NCBI GenBank assembly: GCA_030710605.1
Contig: CP092865.1
Location: 33,377,749-33,441,748 of the forward strand
From: Cordylochernes scorpioides
Lineage: Eukaryota > Arthropoda > Arachnida > Pseudoscorpiones > Chernetidae
DNA length: 64,000 nt
Direction: 5' to 3'
In this document: positions 44,191 through 55,895 of the stretch, piece by piece
How the letters are laid out: every line of letters begins with the position of its first letter
Numbering within the stretch: position 1 is the stretch's first letter
The notes under the pieces: generated by a model
The model's input: only the letters and a program-made list of their open reading frames with translations
Told to the model about the DNA's origin: nothing
Database searches by the model: none
Position numbers and translations under genes: made by a program

Positions 44191-44509
44191 ATTTAAATAT
44201 TCAATGAAGATATTTGAAACAGATTTGAATTTTACATTTGTTAAATCATCATTCAGTTGCCAAGCTTACTTGTTCCGTATTCTCAAGCTGTAGAGAGTTT
44301 TGTTGATTTGTTAATAAATGTTGACTAGTCGCCGTGATGTTATCAATAAATTATGTTGCTCTCTCTTACACAATTTTTATTGAGATCATTACGATATATA
44401 AATTCATTAAACACTTTGTAAATGGTGAGCAAATAATAAAAGGTAAATATTATCAGATAAGAGCTGTTTACACTTATCTATATTATTTATTTTAAGATTT
44501 AAAAATATA
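44191..44509. other. No recognised feature
   Basis: AT-rich spacer between Gypsy-2 and the pogo-like element. Confidence 0.4.
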
Positions 44510-44965
44510 CAGTAAAACCCCGCTAATACGAACCCTGAATATAGCAAACCTTCTCTTATAACGAACCCACGGCGATTCCCATCCCATTCCATTGAAAATA
44601 CCATTGTTATATGTTATAACGAACTTTGCGATTTTTAAAATAACGAACTACCCCTATAACGAACCTATTTTCGGTCCCAAAATGATAAAATCTATTAAAA
44701 ATACTATGCTTATAACGAACTTAAAATTGTGATTTTAAAAAATTTTAAAACAACAAAATTTTGAGCATGTTTCAGCTCACGGATCGCGATTTTAAAACAA
44801 AAAATTAGCGGCATTCTTTGTTTTCATTTCCATTCTATTTTTGCTGTATGTTGTATAAATATTTACACATTATACTTTTATTTAATAGAATATCTTTGCA
44901 TTCGACAATTTTGAAATAGAATAAAAATACAAATGGCTTCCAAAATAAAGAAAAGAAACAAAGAG

Positions 44966-45285
44966 TTTTTTTTTTTTTGCTTATCCCTAGTACACGTGGT
45001 AAAGGCCATGATAATCATGGTGGGTAGTTAGCGACTGCTTTTTTTACTGTAAGCGCACCACATGTCTACACATGTGAAAAGCAGTTCGACTTTGCACTTA
45101 CAAATGCCAGAGCCCCGTTTGGTTACTTGCACTCGCTGGTGGGGGTTGGACTTTTGCAAGAATCGGGGGCCATTGGAGAATTTTTTTTTTAAACAGAAAA
45201 AAAGTGTCCAATGCGGGAATCGAACCCGGGTCCTAGTGGTCGAAAACCAAACTGTTTAACCAGCCTTCGGCGGTCTTAAAAAAAA
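44966..45285 (-). mobile_element. tRNA-derived SINE, copy a
   Basis: On the minus strand: tRNA-like head with A-box-like GGCTGGTTAAAC and B box GGGTTCGATTCC, body containing GCATTGGACACTTT and the direct/inverted MATGTGTAGACATGTGG segment, and tail GGATAAGCAAAAAAA. The same sequence occurs in two other places in this window, which supports a mobile unit of about 320 bp. It is inserted in the pogo-like element. Confidence 0.75.
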
Positions 45286-45984
45286 AACAAAAACAAAAAA
45301 CAATAGCAGCAAGCCCTTTTAGAAGCGTTCTATATCAAGTTTAACCTAGGCTAAAACATAATTCCAAATAATTTTAAAGCCAGAAATGGTTTGAATAACA
45401 GGTTGAAAACAAAATTTAATATATACTTCAGAAGAATATGTGGAAACGGGAATTGAAAGAAGAAGATTAAAAAAAACAGTTTCCCCAAGTTCCCCGTGTC
45501 ACATGAGCCACAAACAAATCGACTTATAAATTCTCAAAAACTACCACTACAGTTCTATTTTTAGAATGGAATTCTTGTTAGGTATATGACTCTTTCAGGT
45601 TTCGCGGATATTCCCACTGGCCGGCCGTTTTACCACCGAGTTTGTGTTTGCAAATTGGTGTTTTTTATTCGCAATTTTACCGATCGCGCTATCGTATCAA
45701 CATGTTTCACGTCCGATTTTTCTGAATTGGATACTTTTGATTCATCCTCAATTGATTCAGAATACACGGAGCTTTATTCCTTTGATAGAAATAAGGAGAT
45801 TTTAAGACAATTCTGATTTCCAAATTTCACTTTCAAACAACAAGGTATTAGAGGCATTTTTTCAAATAAATATAGAATTATATTATTTGAGAAAGATGTT
45901 CTAAAATACTCTTATAACTTTCAAATATATAATTAATAATGTTTTGCCTAGGTGATTTGGCGTAATTTTTAAATAATAATAGGC

Positions 45985-46017
<33 letters not shown>

Positions 46018-46019
<2 letters not shown>

Positions 46020-47286
46020 AATAAGTTTTGAGTGATTTTTTTATAAATTCGAAGCTTTATTCAGAGAAATCTCAGTACAATATATTTCATTCAAAGTATT
46101 GTCCATCTTTAGCTACGACTTTTTCCCATCTTTAAGGCAGCATACAGATTCCGTGTCGAAAAAATTCCTCGTCTTTTGAGGCGATCCAAACATTGACCCA
46201 ATTTTTCGCCTCTTCGTAAGAAGTGAAGTGCTGCTCGGCCAGGCCATGTGTCATCGAACGGAACATGTGGTAGTCTGAAGGAGCAATGTCTGGTGAATAC
46301 AGCGGGTGGGGTAGGACATCCCATTGAAGCGCCTCCAAAGTCTCCTTGACAACTTTTGCAACATGTGGCCGAGCGTTGTCGTGCTGATAGATCACCTTGT
46401 CATGTCTTTTGGTATATAGTGGGCGTTTAATCTTCAATGCTCGGCTTAATCGCATCAATTGTTGTTGGTAACGTTCTCCAGTGATGGTTTCGTTAGGCTG
46501 AAGTAGCTCATAGTAGATCACTCCGAGCTGATCCCACCAGATGCACAGCATTAGCTTCTTGCCATGAATATTCGGTTTGGCCGTTGAAGTTGATGCATGA
46601 CCGGGCTTAACCCATGATTTTCTGCGCTTTGGGTTGTCGTAGTGAATCCACTTTCCGTCCCCCATCACGATTCGATGCAAAAAACCCTTCCGATTTTGTC
46701 TTTTGAGCAGTAGTCCGCACGTGCAAATACGGCGCTCGATGTTTCCTGGCTTGAGTTCATATGGAACCCAATTTCCTTGTTTTTGCACCATACCCATGAA
46801 CTTGAGACGGTTCGAAATCGCTTGTTGAGTCACTCCCAAGGTTTCAGCGAGCTCCTCTTGAGTTTGGCTTGAATCTTCGTCCAATAAAGCCTCCAACCTA
46901 GCGTCTTCGAACTTTATTGGCCTCCCTCCGCGTTCTTTGTCTCTGGTGTCAAAATCGCCACTTTTGAAACGCCGAAACCAGTACTCACATGATTTTATTG
47001 ATAGAGCATGTTTACCATATGCCTCACACAGCAATCGATGTCCATCAGTTGCACTTTTCTTCAAATTAAAACAAAAAAGCAGCGCTTCCCACAAATTGTG
47101 TTTTGTTGGCAAAAAGGTTGACATGGTTAGAGCACCAAAAAAAAAGTTCCTTACACTTGAGTGAAAAGACTTCTTCTGATTTTTTTGGGGAAATGATGAA
47201 GCCTTAACATGAAACCTTACAAGGTCCGATGCTATCTATATAATATTTGTTGTAGCTTCTTTTGCAAATCCCTCAAAACTTATTTG
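46018..47286 (-). mobile_element. Mariner transposon with terminal inverted repeats
   Basis: 1269 bp, inverted ends CAAATAAGTTTTGAGTGATT and its partner at the right (CCCTCAAAACTTATTTG), flanked by TA on both sides. It encodes one transposase. Typical mariner length and architecture, located inside the pogo-like element. Confidence 0.93.
46132..47124 (-). pseudogene. Mariner transposase, premature stop near C-terminus
   Basis: Cut-and-paste transposase. N-terminal helix-turn-helix region (CEYWFRRFKSGDFDTRD, then the GRP linker-like GGRPIKFED and a second HTH with QEELAETLGVTQQAISNRL). WVPYELKP precedes the catalytic domain. The triad is D in MGDGKWIHY, D in YQHDNARPHVA and D in SPDIAPSDYHMF, spacing D-34-D. 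The ORF is 330 codons. A TAA at 46129-46131 replaces a codon, after which the usual mariner C-terminal residues remain readable in the same frame for about 15 codons. Loss of these could inactivate it, although all catalytic residues are present. Confidence 0.9.
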
Positions 47287-47639
47287 TACTCCCAATACAT
47301 AGATTTATATATAAACATGTATGCTAATGATAAGAAGAACCTATTATCAAATGACTTCTTTTGATATTCAGCATTACTATAAAGAAATAGGTCAATTTAG
47401 GGAATTAAAACAAAGTGACCATTATTAAGTGGTTGCCTTTTCCTGTTTGTATGGCTGTTTTTTAATTATAAGGTGTAAAAATTTAGAAAAGTTTAAAAAA
47501 AATAGCCAAACCATGGCTATAGTGAACCGTGGCTATAGTGAACCAAAAGCTCTGTCCCATTGGGGTTCACTATAGGGGTTTTACTGTATAAAAGTTACGG
47601 CCAATAACTTATCTTTGTATTTAAAAAAAAAATACAAAG

Positions 47640-47711
47640 GTGGACACAGTCGGTGGAAGGCTGGTTAAACCGTTTGGTTTACGACCACTACTACCCGGGT
47701 TCGATCCCCGC
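47640..47711 (+). mobile_element. tRNA-derived SINE, copy b, left part
   Basis: tRNA-like head GTCGGTGGAAGGCTGGTTAA with B box GGGTTCGATCCC, cut at CCCGC (47707-47711) by the BEL/Pao element. The body and tail continue at 54330. Confidence 0.75.
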
Positions 47712-48181
47712 TGTTGTCTTTGTCTTAGATTTGAAAAAAAGAAAGACAATACAAGGTCCCGATGGCTTAACCTGAACTAAACGTTCCTAGCTTTACAGTA
47801 ATGCTGGAAACTGATTTGAAAATTATAAATTGGTAAATCAATACCTTTGTTGCAGGGATCAGAAGTGTCACAACGTTGAATGACGAGGCCTAAATTAGTA
47901 AACAGTGATGAAGAATTAATGCTTATTGAAAGAAATATCTATTTTAAAAAATCACACAAATTAATATCAATACAAAAGTTATTCAAAAACAATTATTAAA
48001 ATTTATGAAGGGATAGTTCCCTTTCTGGCCCGTCAAAACCAAACGTTAAGTCGAAAAGCAGCCTTTGTTTACCGGAAGTTTTAGGGCTAAGTCTTTGTTC
48101 TTGCTCGCGCATGCGCGGGCGTCGGCTGGCCAGTGTTGTCGTCAGCGTCGGTTGGCCCAAAAAATACCTATTTTCGTGTCA
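47712..48181 (-). repeat. BEL/Pao 3' LTR (left)
   Basis: 470 bp, equal in length to the right LTR. About four to five differences by eye (for example CTAAATTAG versus CTAAGTTAG, AGTTCCCTTTC versus AGTTACTTTTC). Confidence 0.93.
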
Positions 48182-48241
48182 CTCTCCCACCTTGACCTTT
48201 TGAACTTTGCTATAAGGTCAATATTAATTAAAAAACAATCT

Positions 48242-50491
48242 TCAATTAAACCTAATCGGTAACTTGACTTCTCTTCCAGAACGCGTGTAAACTTTCCCTA
48301 CTTTTACTGGGGTAGTTTTCTCTTGCGCAGACGTGGACTCCACACTGGATGTTTTCTCCCTGACGATCTCATCCTCCGCTGGCTTAAGCTCCCCGTCGCC
48401 TTGCTCTACGTCCTCAGATGGTACTTCAAGTGGGAACAATCGTTGCACTGCACGCTTCATGAATCCAGACTTAGTCTTAACTTCCACAAGTCTTCGCACA
48501 TTGTCAGTTCCAGGAAACACCTTCGTAATCTTTCCCATAGGCCAGTTTATTTGCTTCCTGTTTTCAACCTCCACAAGGACGATATCTCCATCTTTTAACT
48601 GTCGTTGTTTCTTGCGATTGTCGTGATGCACCAACAATCCTAGGTACTCGCTTCTGAACCTCTTACGGAAATCCTTCAGGAGTCGTTTGCGTTTCTCATA
48701 GCTCTTCCCAAAATTACACCTGAATTCATTTAGATCAATCTCTCCTTCAGCTCTTGGTTCTCGAAGAAACATCTCTGGGGTTAATGGCACAAGATCATCA
48801 TTGTCCTCAGCAATGTAGGTGAGTGGTCGCGCGTTGATAACTCGTTCACAGTTTTCGAGGATCGTCACCATTTCTTCGTAGTTGACAACACGTTTTCCCA
48901 GCAATCTTCGAAGCAGCTTTTTGGTGAGTCCAACAATTCTCTCGATCCAACCTCCCCACCACGGTGCTGCTGGAGGATTTAGCTTCCATTTCACTCCAAA
49001 ATTAACTCGATAAAGCTCATTCCGGAGTCCAACTAGATTCGTCCCATTATCTGAGTAGATGACTGCAGGGCAACCTCGTCTTGCTACGAACCTCTCTACT
49101 GCTCCCACCAATGCTTCCGTCGATAAGGAAGTTACCAATTCGAGGTGGACCGCACGGTATACGCCACAGGTGAAGATGACGAACCAAACCTTCTGTCCAT
49201 CTTCCAGATATAAAGGTCCTCCGAGGTCAATTCCTGTCACCTCAAAAACTACAACATCTCGTACGCGATGTTGAGGCAACGATGCCTCTGGTACGTCGAC
49301 TCGCTTGGTTTCAAATCGTCGACAGCGAGGACATTTATGAATTACATGACGAACTAGCTGTCGAGCTTTTGGAATCCAGAACTTCTCTCTTAGTACTGAT
49401 CGCAGCGTCTGGGCTCCACAGTGGTACATTTTCTCGTGGACTGATTTCACAATTAGCTCTGTGACCAGATGATTCGTTGGCATCAAAATTGGCAATCGGA
49501 ACAGTTCATCATCACTTCGATTCACTATCCTCGTTTTCACTCTCCATAATCCTTCTTTATCTTGGAACGCGTGTAGCTGCTTCATCTTGGGATCTTCCTC
49601 ACCGATCGATTCACTCTGTATTATCTTAACTAGGGACTTTTCAGCACTGTCTAGCTCCTCTTGTGAGATGACATCTCCTTTGTATTCAGAGGGCTTGAAA
49701 CGTAGCATCCACGCGATTACTCTCAGTATTTGTGTTAGAGTCACTTCACGTTTTCCCTCGTATAGATTCAGATACCATGGATTCTCCTCGGGCTTTTTGG
49801 CTACAAATCCAGCCACCACAGTCTTCCTCCTCTCTTCTTCAATGGCTTCCAGATCATACTGTACTTTTGATACTGGCCAGTCTTCTTTCTTTTCCTGAAG
49901 CCATTTTGGTCCCTCCCACCATCCGGATTTTATGAATTTCGATGGGGATTCACCACGGGATGGAAGATCTGCTGGATTGTGTTCCCCTGCGACATGGTTC
50001 CAATCTTCATTCTTCGTAAGTGTTGTGATCTCCTTGACACGGTTGGAAACAAACTGAGCCCAATTCTCTTGTTGTTGTATCCAGTATAGGGCAGGACTGG
50101 AGTCTGTCCAACATTGAATCTTCTCCGGACTTTCTTCTAAATTTTCCAGAACATGCACCAACAGTCGTGCTCCAATCAAACAGGCTAATAGTTCCAGTCG
50201 TGGAATCGTGATCCTCTTAATAGTTGCCAGTCGATTTCTTGCTTCAACGAAACGCACTACTATGACTGACGCATTCTCTATTCGCATGAAGATCACCGTT
50301 GCGTACGCTATAGCTGAAGCGTCACAAAACACGTGCAATGTTGTTTTTCCTTTGATAGGTAAGATCCATCGAGGTATCTTGATCTGATCCAATTCTAAAG
50401 CTTGCTTCCTCCATTTTATGAACTCGACCCGTCTGTCTTCGTTCAGCGGTTCATCCCATGATTTATTCTCCTTCCAAGCATCTTGAACCAT
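48242..50491 (-). pseudogene. BEL/Pao pol, 3' part: RNase H and integrase
   Basis: An open stretch of 749 codons that lacks the RT upstream because of the insertion at 50514. Order: Pao-type RNase H-like region (LHVFCDASAIAYATVIF, then CWTDSSPALYWI), H2C2 zinc motif (HCGAQTLRSV...CPRCRRF), and integrase core with D in EVTGIDLGGPLY, D in VIYSDNGTNLVG and E in GGWIERIVGLTKKLLRRLLG. The C-terminal DUF5641-like region includes GDIVLVE and WPMGKITKVFPG. Enzyme residues look intact; only the disrupted upstream continuity disables it. Confidence 0.9.
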
Positions 50492-50513
50492 CTTCTTAAT
50501 CTTGATTGTAGCT

Positions 50514-50764
50514 TTATTTATTTATGCTTATGAGGTGATACAGCAGCGTATTTACAATTAGAGAGGAGACAAAATGAATTAAATCTAGAAAAAAGAAGTG
50601 AGGACATATCGGTCATTAAAATTTGAGAGGCATGTCCAGTAGCTGCTGTATTGTCCGTGAGGTCAGACGTACGGACCTCTGTGGTGTTGATCTCTTGGCG
50701 GAACGACTTGGAAGTCGGACTCGGGCCCCCCCACTGCGGCAAAGTGGATCAACTTCGGGGGGGG
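50514..50764 (-). mobile_element. 251-bp retroposon inserted in BEL/Pao pol
   Basis: Flanked by a 10-bp target duplication GATTGTAGCT (50504-50513 and 50765-50774). On the minus strand it starts with a C run and CGAAGTTGATCCACTTTGCC, and ends with an AATAAATAAA tail, so it is a SINE or 5'-truncated LINE in the same orientation as pol. Pol coding on the two sides is in register if the duplication is counted once, so the insertion alone split the gene. Confidence 0.8.
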
Positions 50765-53700
50765 GATTGTAGCTGGACAGGTAAATTGAATCGGATCAAA
50801 AATGCGATGGCAGGCTGACAAGATACTTCTCTTTGTGATTGATTTTTCTTCATCTATATTTTTCAATGACTGCACATTAATGGCAATAGTGTCAGTCTGA
50901 AGGTGCCATTTCATACCCAAAATAGAGGCTGGATCTTGTTCTGTGATTCCAGGTTCATTCCACATCCAGTCTCGTAACTCAAATTTGGCTTGCATCATGA
51001 TGTCGGAGGATTCCTTGATAAATTTTTTGACATCATGTGTAGACGACAAACTAAGAATGCAGTTGTCGACGTAAAAACTTCGGGCAAGAAGTTCTGCGCA
51101 CCTATTATCTTGAAACTGCGGCAGGCTCAAATGATACTTAATGGTTACAGCTAGCAGAAAAGGACTTGAGGTAAGGCCAAAGACTACTCGGCAATGCCTG
51201 TAAAATTTTAGTGTCTTCTGGTCCTTTTTCCACCAAAGGAACCGAAGGAATTCACGATCTTCTTCTCGAACCTGAATCTGGAGAAAAGCTTTTCGTATGT
51301 CTGCAATGATGCCATACTTTCCAAGTCTGAACCGCAAGAGCAAATCAGGAATGAGCTCAATCAGGTTGTCTCCTTTTTCCAGACATTGATTTAATGATGG
51401 GAGCCCCTTTTTCTTGCAACTTGCGTCGAATACTGGACGAATAGGAGTGGTGTGACTATCCTTGAGCACTGGGCGATGAGGGAGATAATTGCACTCCTCC
51501 CATTTATCCTCAACTTCCTCGATGATTTTCTCTTTTTCCCACTCCTCAAAAATAGTATCATACTCCTCATACAGCATCTTGCCCTGGACATTCCTTGTTG
51601 TAGTCAGCAATCTATTTTCTGTAGTTCGGCGATTGATCGGAACTGGTGGGTGTCCAGCTATCCATGGTAGTGACACGATGTACCTTCCGCTTTCGTCTCG
51701 TTTCACAGTCTCCTTGAAATGAGTGTTGGATGCTTCGATTAAATCTTTCCTAGATTTTGTTTCTGCTGCATCCATGATACCAAGCACATCTAATTTCCAT
51801 AAATCCTGAACATCGAAACTGTTAACGTGTAATGAAGTCACGATCAGGCATGAATCTTCCATGTCGTTCCCTATTGCTGGCCCCATTACTGTCCACCCCA
51901 GCTTGGTTTCTGTCGCCACAACTCCACTTTGCAATATTTTCATTCTGCCTGTCAGAATGCTGCTGAGCAAGTCCGAACCAATTAACATGTGGATCGGTCT
52001 CTCTTCGCCTTGGTATACGTCAGTCAAGTTGATCCCTCGAGCTTTTAACTCATTGAGTATAGTAAGATCCTGTACTTGACTGATGTGTCCGCAAATTACT
52101 TCCTGTTCCAAGAATTTGAGATCATCCATGTATTCGTTGTTGAGGCTGGAAACATTTACTTTGTACACATTGTGCTTCTTTTGACGAATTTCTCCGCCTC
52201 CAAACAGATTGTGGGTAAGTGTAACTTGCTGCACTCTCTTTAGGCCCAGTGCGTCCACCATTCTCTTTGAAATATAGGACCGCTGGGATACACAGTCAAG
52301 CAACACTCGAACATTATGCTTCCCCTTTGGTCCGCTTATCTTGACTATCAGAGTTTGTAGATAGACTCCTCCCACGGTAGCGTTGTTTAAAGTTGTTGAC
52401 GTGAATTGATTGGCGGTCTCTTGCTCTGTTGCAGGACTTTCCCCTGAAACCTTTAGTTCCGCTTTTTGGAGATGAGAAGTCTTCTGGGCTTCCAAAGTAG
52501 GACACATAATGGCGTAATGCTTCCCTCCGCAGACAGGACAACGTGGCTTAATCCGGCATTTCTTGAATGCGTGGCCAGGAAGCAGGCACCAAAAACAAAC
52601 ATTCTTCCCTTTAGCCTTATCTTTCTTCTCTGGTAGATGCATCCGCTGTCCACTGTAGCATTCTTGACTCGGGTGACCATTCCCACAAAAGATGCAGTTA
52701 TTTCGCATCCGAGTGGTGTTGGCGATCTGAGTGGTGTTGGCGAGGTCAGTAGCCGTCGGCATTTTACTTCCAGTATTCTTCTTAGAAAGAGATTTCCTGT
52801 TTGATCGATCATCCTTCGCATCTTGATTGTTGTCGATCTTGAACGCTGCTTTGGCCATATTCACTCGACTCTCGCCCTTCACCTCTGTCTTCAAAAACGT
52901 CATGAGTTGTGTCAACTTATCCTGTACTCCTCTTCCGCTCACCGTATATTGACTTCGTTCCCATACTCTCAGGGTGTCCTCTGGTAGCGCTGATTCGACG
53001 AGTGGGTACAGCATAGCCGCAAACTTGTCACGAGCGACGCCCAATGTTTCTAATGCTCGCAGTTGTGTCTCCAGTCTATCGTAAAGCTTCACTACAGACA
53101 TCTTACCTTCGGCTCTCACATTCTGAAGCACATTCTGAAGCAGGTCACGTACATAAATCTCAACAAGCATTTCATCCTCTCCAAAACGTGATTTGATATA
53201 CTCGATGACTTTAGGGTAGTTGTCGGCACTCGGTGGAAAACTTTCGACTGCTTCTCTTGCCTCGGAGTTCTCGGCAGTGGCTTGAAAGAGATACTGAAAC
53301 TTAGTTTCTGGAGGCATCTGTGGATCCCGGTCAATCGTGCTGAACTGACTCCAGAATGTAATCCATTCTCTTGGTTCTCCCCCAAACTTCTTGAACTCCA
53401 GCTTCGGTAGTCGATAGTTCATTGCTGCTGTGCCGCTGATTGTACTAGTACTAACGTCATCCTCTTCCGCAAGAGCCTCGTAATCAGTCATAATGTTACT
53501 GAAATTATCTTCGTACTCACAAACGGATTCGTACTCAGCAGTGAAAATGTCTTCAGACGCTGATTCTCGTAGCAGAGCTTCTTCCATCCTCATGTTCAAT
53601 ATTAAAAGCTTTTCATGGTGGGTCTGGAGTCGGCGGAGGATTTTCTCTACATCTGCTTTCTTGACTTCCTTCTTCTTGATCTCTGTTTCGAGCTCATTGA

Positions 53701-53776
53701 ACGCCTTGGTGAACATTGCACGCACTGGCGTCCTAAGCTTTTTCAGTTCAGCACTACTAACTGGTTGGTCAGCCAT
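50765..53776 (-). pseudogene. BEL/Pao gag-protease-RT, disrupted at its 3' end
   Basis: An ORF of 1037 codons whose last 40 residues are insertion-derived. An N-terminal coiled gag leads to a DUF1759-type capsid region (LPKLEFKKFGGEPREW, residue 123 on). Three CCHC knuckles follow: CIFCGNGHPSQEC, CFWCLLPGHAFKKC, CPVCGGKHYAIMC (361-425). The DUF1758-type protease follows (VLLDCVSQRSYIS, 491-503): the expected D-S/T-G triad reads D-C-V. The RT has FDASCKKKGLPSLNQCL, ADIRKAFLQIQV and YVDNC at the catalytic turn, where most RTs have YxDD. The ATG at 53776 is the first in frame after the primer-binding site. Confidence 0.88.
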
Positions 53777-53859
53777 CCTGAGAAGTAATCACTGGTTCAC
53801 AGTTGCACCTTTGTGTAATCAGTAATTCTTCAATCTTTATCCTGTCGACTGCGCCAAAA

Positions 53860-54329
53860 TGTTGTCTTTGTCTTAGATTTGAAAAAAAGAAAGACAATAC
53901 AAGGTCCCGATGGCTTAACCTGAACTAAACGTTCCTAGCTTTACAGTAATGCTGGAAACTGATTTGAAAATTATAAATTGGTAAATCAATACCTTTGTTG
54001 CAGGGATCAGAAGTGTCACAACGTTGAATGACGAGGCCTAAGTTAGTAAACAGTGATGAAGAATTAATGCTTATTGAAAGAAATATTTATTTTAAAAAAT
54101 CACACAAATTAATATCAATACAAAAGTTATTCAAAAACAATTATTAAAATTTATGAAGGGATAGTTACTTTTCTGGCCCGTCAAAACCAAACGTTAAGTC
54201 GAAAAGCAGCCTTTGTTTACCGGAAGTTTTAGGGCTAAGTCTTTGTTCTTGCTCGCGCATGCGCGGGCGTCGGCTGGCCAGTGTTGTCGTCAGCGTCGGT
54301 TGGCCCAAAAAATACCTATTTTCGTGTCA
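53860..54329 (-). repeat. BEL/Pao 5' LTR (right)
   Basis: 470 bp, identical in length to the left LTR. Adjacent on the inner side (plus 53840-53859) is the complement of TTT plus TGGCGCAGTCGACAGG, the primer-binding-like site. Confidence 0.93.
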
Positions 54330-54585
54330 CCCGCATTGGACACTTTTTTCTGTTTAAAAAAAAAAAATGCTCCAATGACCCCCGATTCTTGCAAAAGTCC
54401 AACCCCACCAGCGAGTGCAAGTAACCAAACGGGGCTCTGGCACATTTGTAAGTGCAAAGTCGAACTGCTTTCACATGTGTAGACATGTGGTGCGCTTACA
54501 GTAAAAGGCAGACGCTAACTACCCACCATGATTATCATGGCCTGTACCACTTGTAATAGGGATAAGCAAAAAAAAAAAAAAAAAA
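54330..54585 (+). mobile_element. tRNA-derived SINE, copy b, right part
   Basis: Begins CCCGC (54330-54334, duplicated target), then GCATTGGACACTTTTTTCTG and the SINE body through GTAGACATGTGGTGCGC to the tail GGATAAGCAAAAAAA. It completes the copy started at 47640. Confidence 0.75.
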
Positions 54586-55895
54586 CATAAAAAATAGCCT
54601 GATACCCTAATATGATGGAGTGGAGATATGAAAAAAGAAGAAGACAGAGGAGGAAAAAACCTATTAGAACTTGGTCTAAATTTTTACAAATTTAAATTTA
54701 TTAATCAACAGAGTTCTTAAAATTTAAATAAACATAGTGGTTGATGTATGAGGTAGAAGCGATGTTATAAAAAGTAAAATGAATAACAATTTGAGGCAAG
54801 AGGGAATTAGGTGAATAAGTAAGATTCTCACATGATTTCCAGGAAATGTAACACTAGTGCCAACATTCCCCCGCCCCTCGTTTACACAAGCCACTGATAT
54901 GGCTTGCAGCCAGCTAGCTAACCCTAGCACAAAGACACTGACAGCAACTTGAGGACCAGAAAGGGTTGAGAACATTTATTTAGAAAAGGTCATTAGTAAC
55001 TCATAACAAATTTGTATTTATTGCTTAATTCATATTACTGTGAATATATAACAAGTGTTTAAATTTTTGGGGGTATGGATCCTGAGAAATACATACCCCA
55101 CTTCTGGCAGCAATACCAGGACTTATACGACTGTGAATTGAGCCAGAGATTGGATGGCATGTATAGGTATTGCTTATCGTGCAGCTTCAACACAATACCT
55201 CAGTTCATTGACAGTAGTGACTGCCATGAGGTAACAAGCCAGCCATTCAGCAACCTTTGACCACATGTTTTCCATTGGTCAGTGTTAAAAGAGAGAATGT
55301 ATTAGCCAGTCAAACATTCTCTGCATGTAGAGAGGCCTATAAAATACCAGCCACATGAAGTAGTGAATCTTTTGCATAAAACATAGTGTTGCCCAGGACT
55401 CAAATAAAAACGACTTCCACAGGCACATCAGAATAGCAACAGGGATTTTCAAAGGGCCATGATTGCGGTCAAAAGGTAACTGAGACATATTCAATGCATG
55501 GCAAATATTGTTTTCGGCATTGCATACGATTGCTTTCACCTGGATGATTTAGTGTAACTTAAGCGGCTGCTAGTTCATCTTAAAGTAAACGATGAGATGA
55601 CTTAGAACAAAATGTTATTTTATTTGAAAAGGAGAGACATGCACACAAAAGGGTTCTATAGTCTAAAAGCAAAAAGCGCTATACAAAAATTCTTTAAAAG
55701 TTTGTTTTTAAATCAATCTTTTGGCCTTTTCTTTATTTTTTCTAAATTTTTTTCACATTTTTCCGATTGTATTCATTTATTTTGATCAATATAGTAATTA
55801 TTAGTTTTCCTTTCTTTTTAAACAGGCATTAATGCAATTTTCTCTTTTACTAAAACTTCTTTATGAAATATTCTGAAAAAAAAAAAGTTCCAATG
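54586..55895. other. Unclassified spacer; short dispersed repeat at its start
   Basis: AGCCTGATACCCTAATATGA (54596) recurs at 63864 just before the assembly gap, so 54593-54645 is part of a dispersed repeat. A 61-codon ORF at 55075-55260 (HFWQQYQDLYDCELSQRLDG) has no family I recognise. Nothing else supported. Confidence 0.4.

Larger units (their letters stand above)
44510..47586. mobile_element. Pogo/Tigger-like element, nested with SINE and mariner
   Basis: Ends CAGTAAAACCCCGCTAATAC (44510) and TATAGGGGTTTTACTG (to 47586) are inverted, sharing CAGTAAAACCCC. TA dinucleotides flank both, as for pogo-type DNA transposons. No transposase remains. Without the SINE (44966-45285) and mariner (46018-47286) about 1.5 kb is left. 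The left 450 bp match a second copy at 62169. Confidence 0.6.
47712..54329 (-). mobile_element. BEL/Pao LTR retrotransposon, nearly complete
   Basis: Two 470-bp LTRs (47712-48181 and 53860-54329) with TGTTG...GTGTCA ends, differing by only a few bases. A 5-bp target duplication CCCGC lies on both sides. The minus-strand order is 5' LTR, TTT spacer, primer-binding-like TGGCGCAGTCGACAGG, gag-protease-RT, RNase H-integrase, purine tract GGTGGGAGAG, 3' LTR. The pol frame is split by a 251-bp insertion at 50514-50764. A recent insertion. Confidence 0.95.

Noticed and set aside
45207..45280. Functional tRNA gene
   Set aside because: The B box and tRNA-like head belong to a SINE present three times with the same body and A-rich tail.
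55285..55539. 84-codon minus-strand ORF
   Set aside because: No motif, no start context and no similarity I can name.
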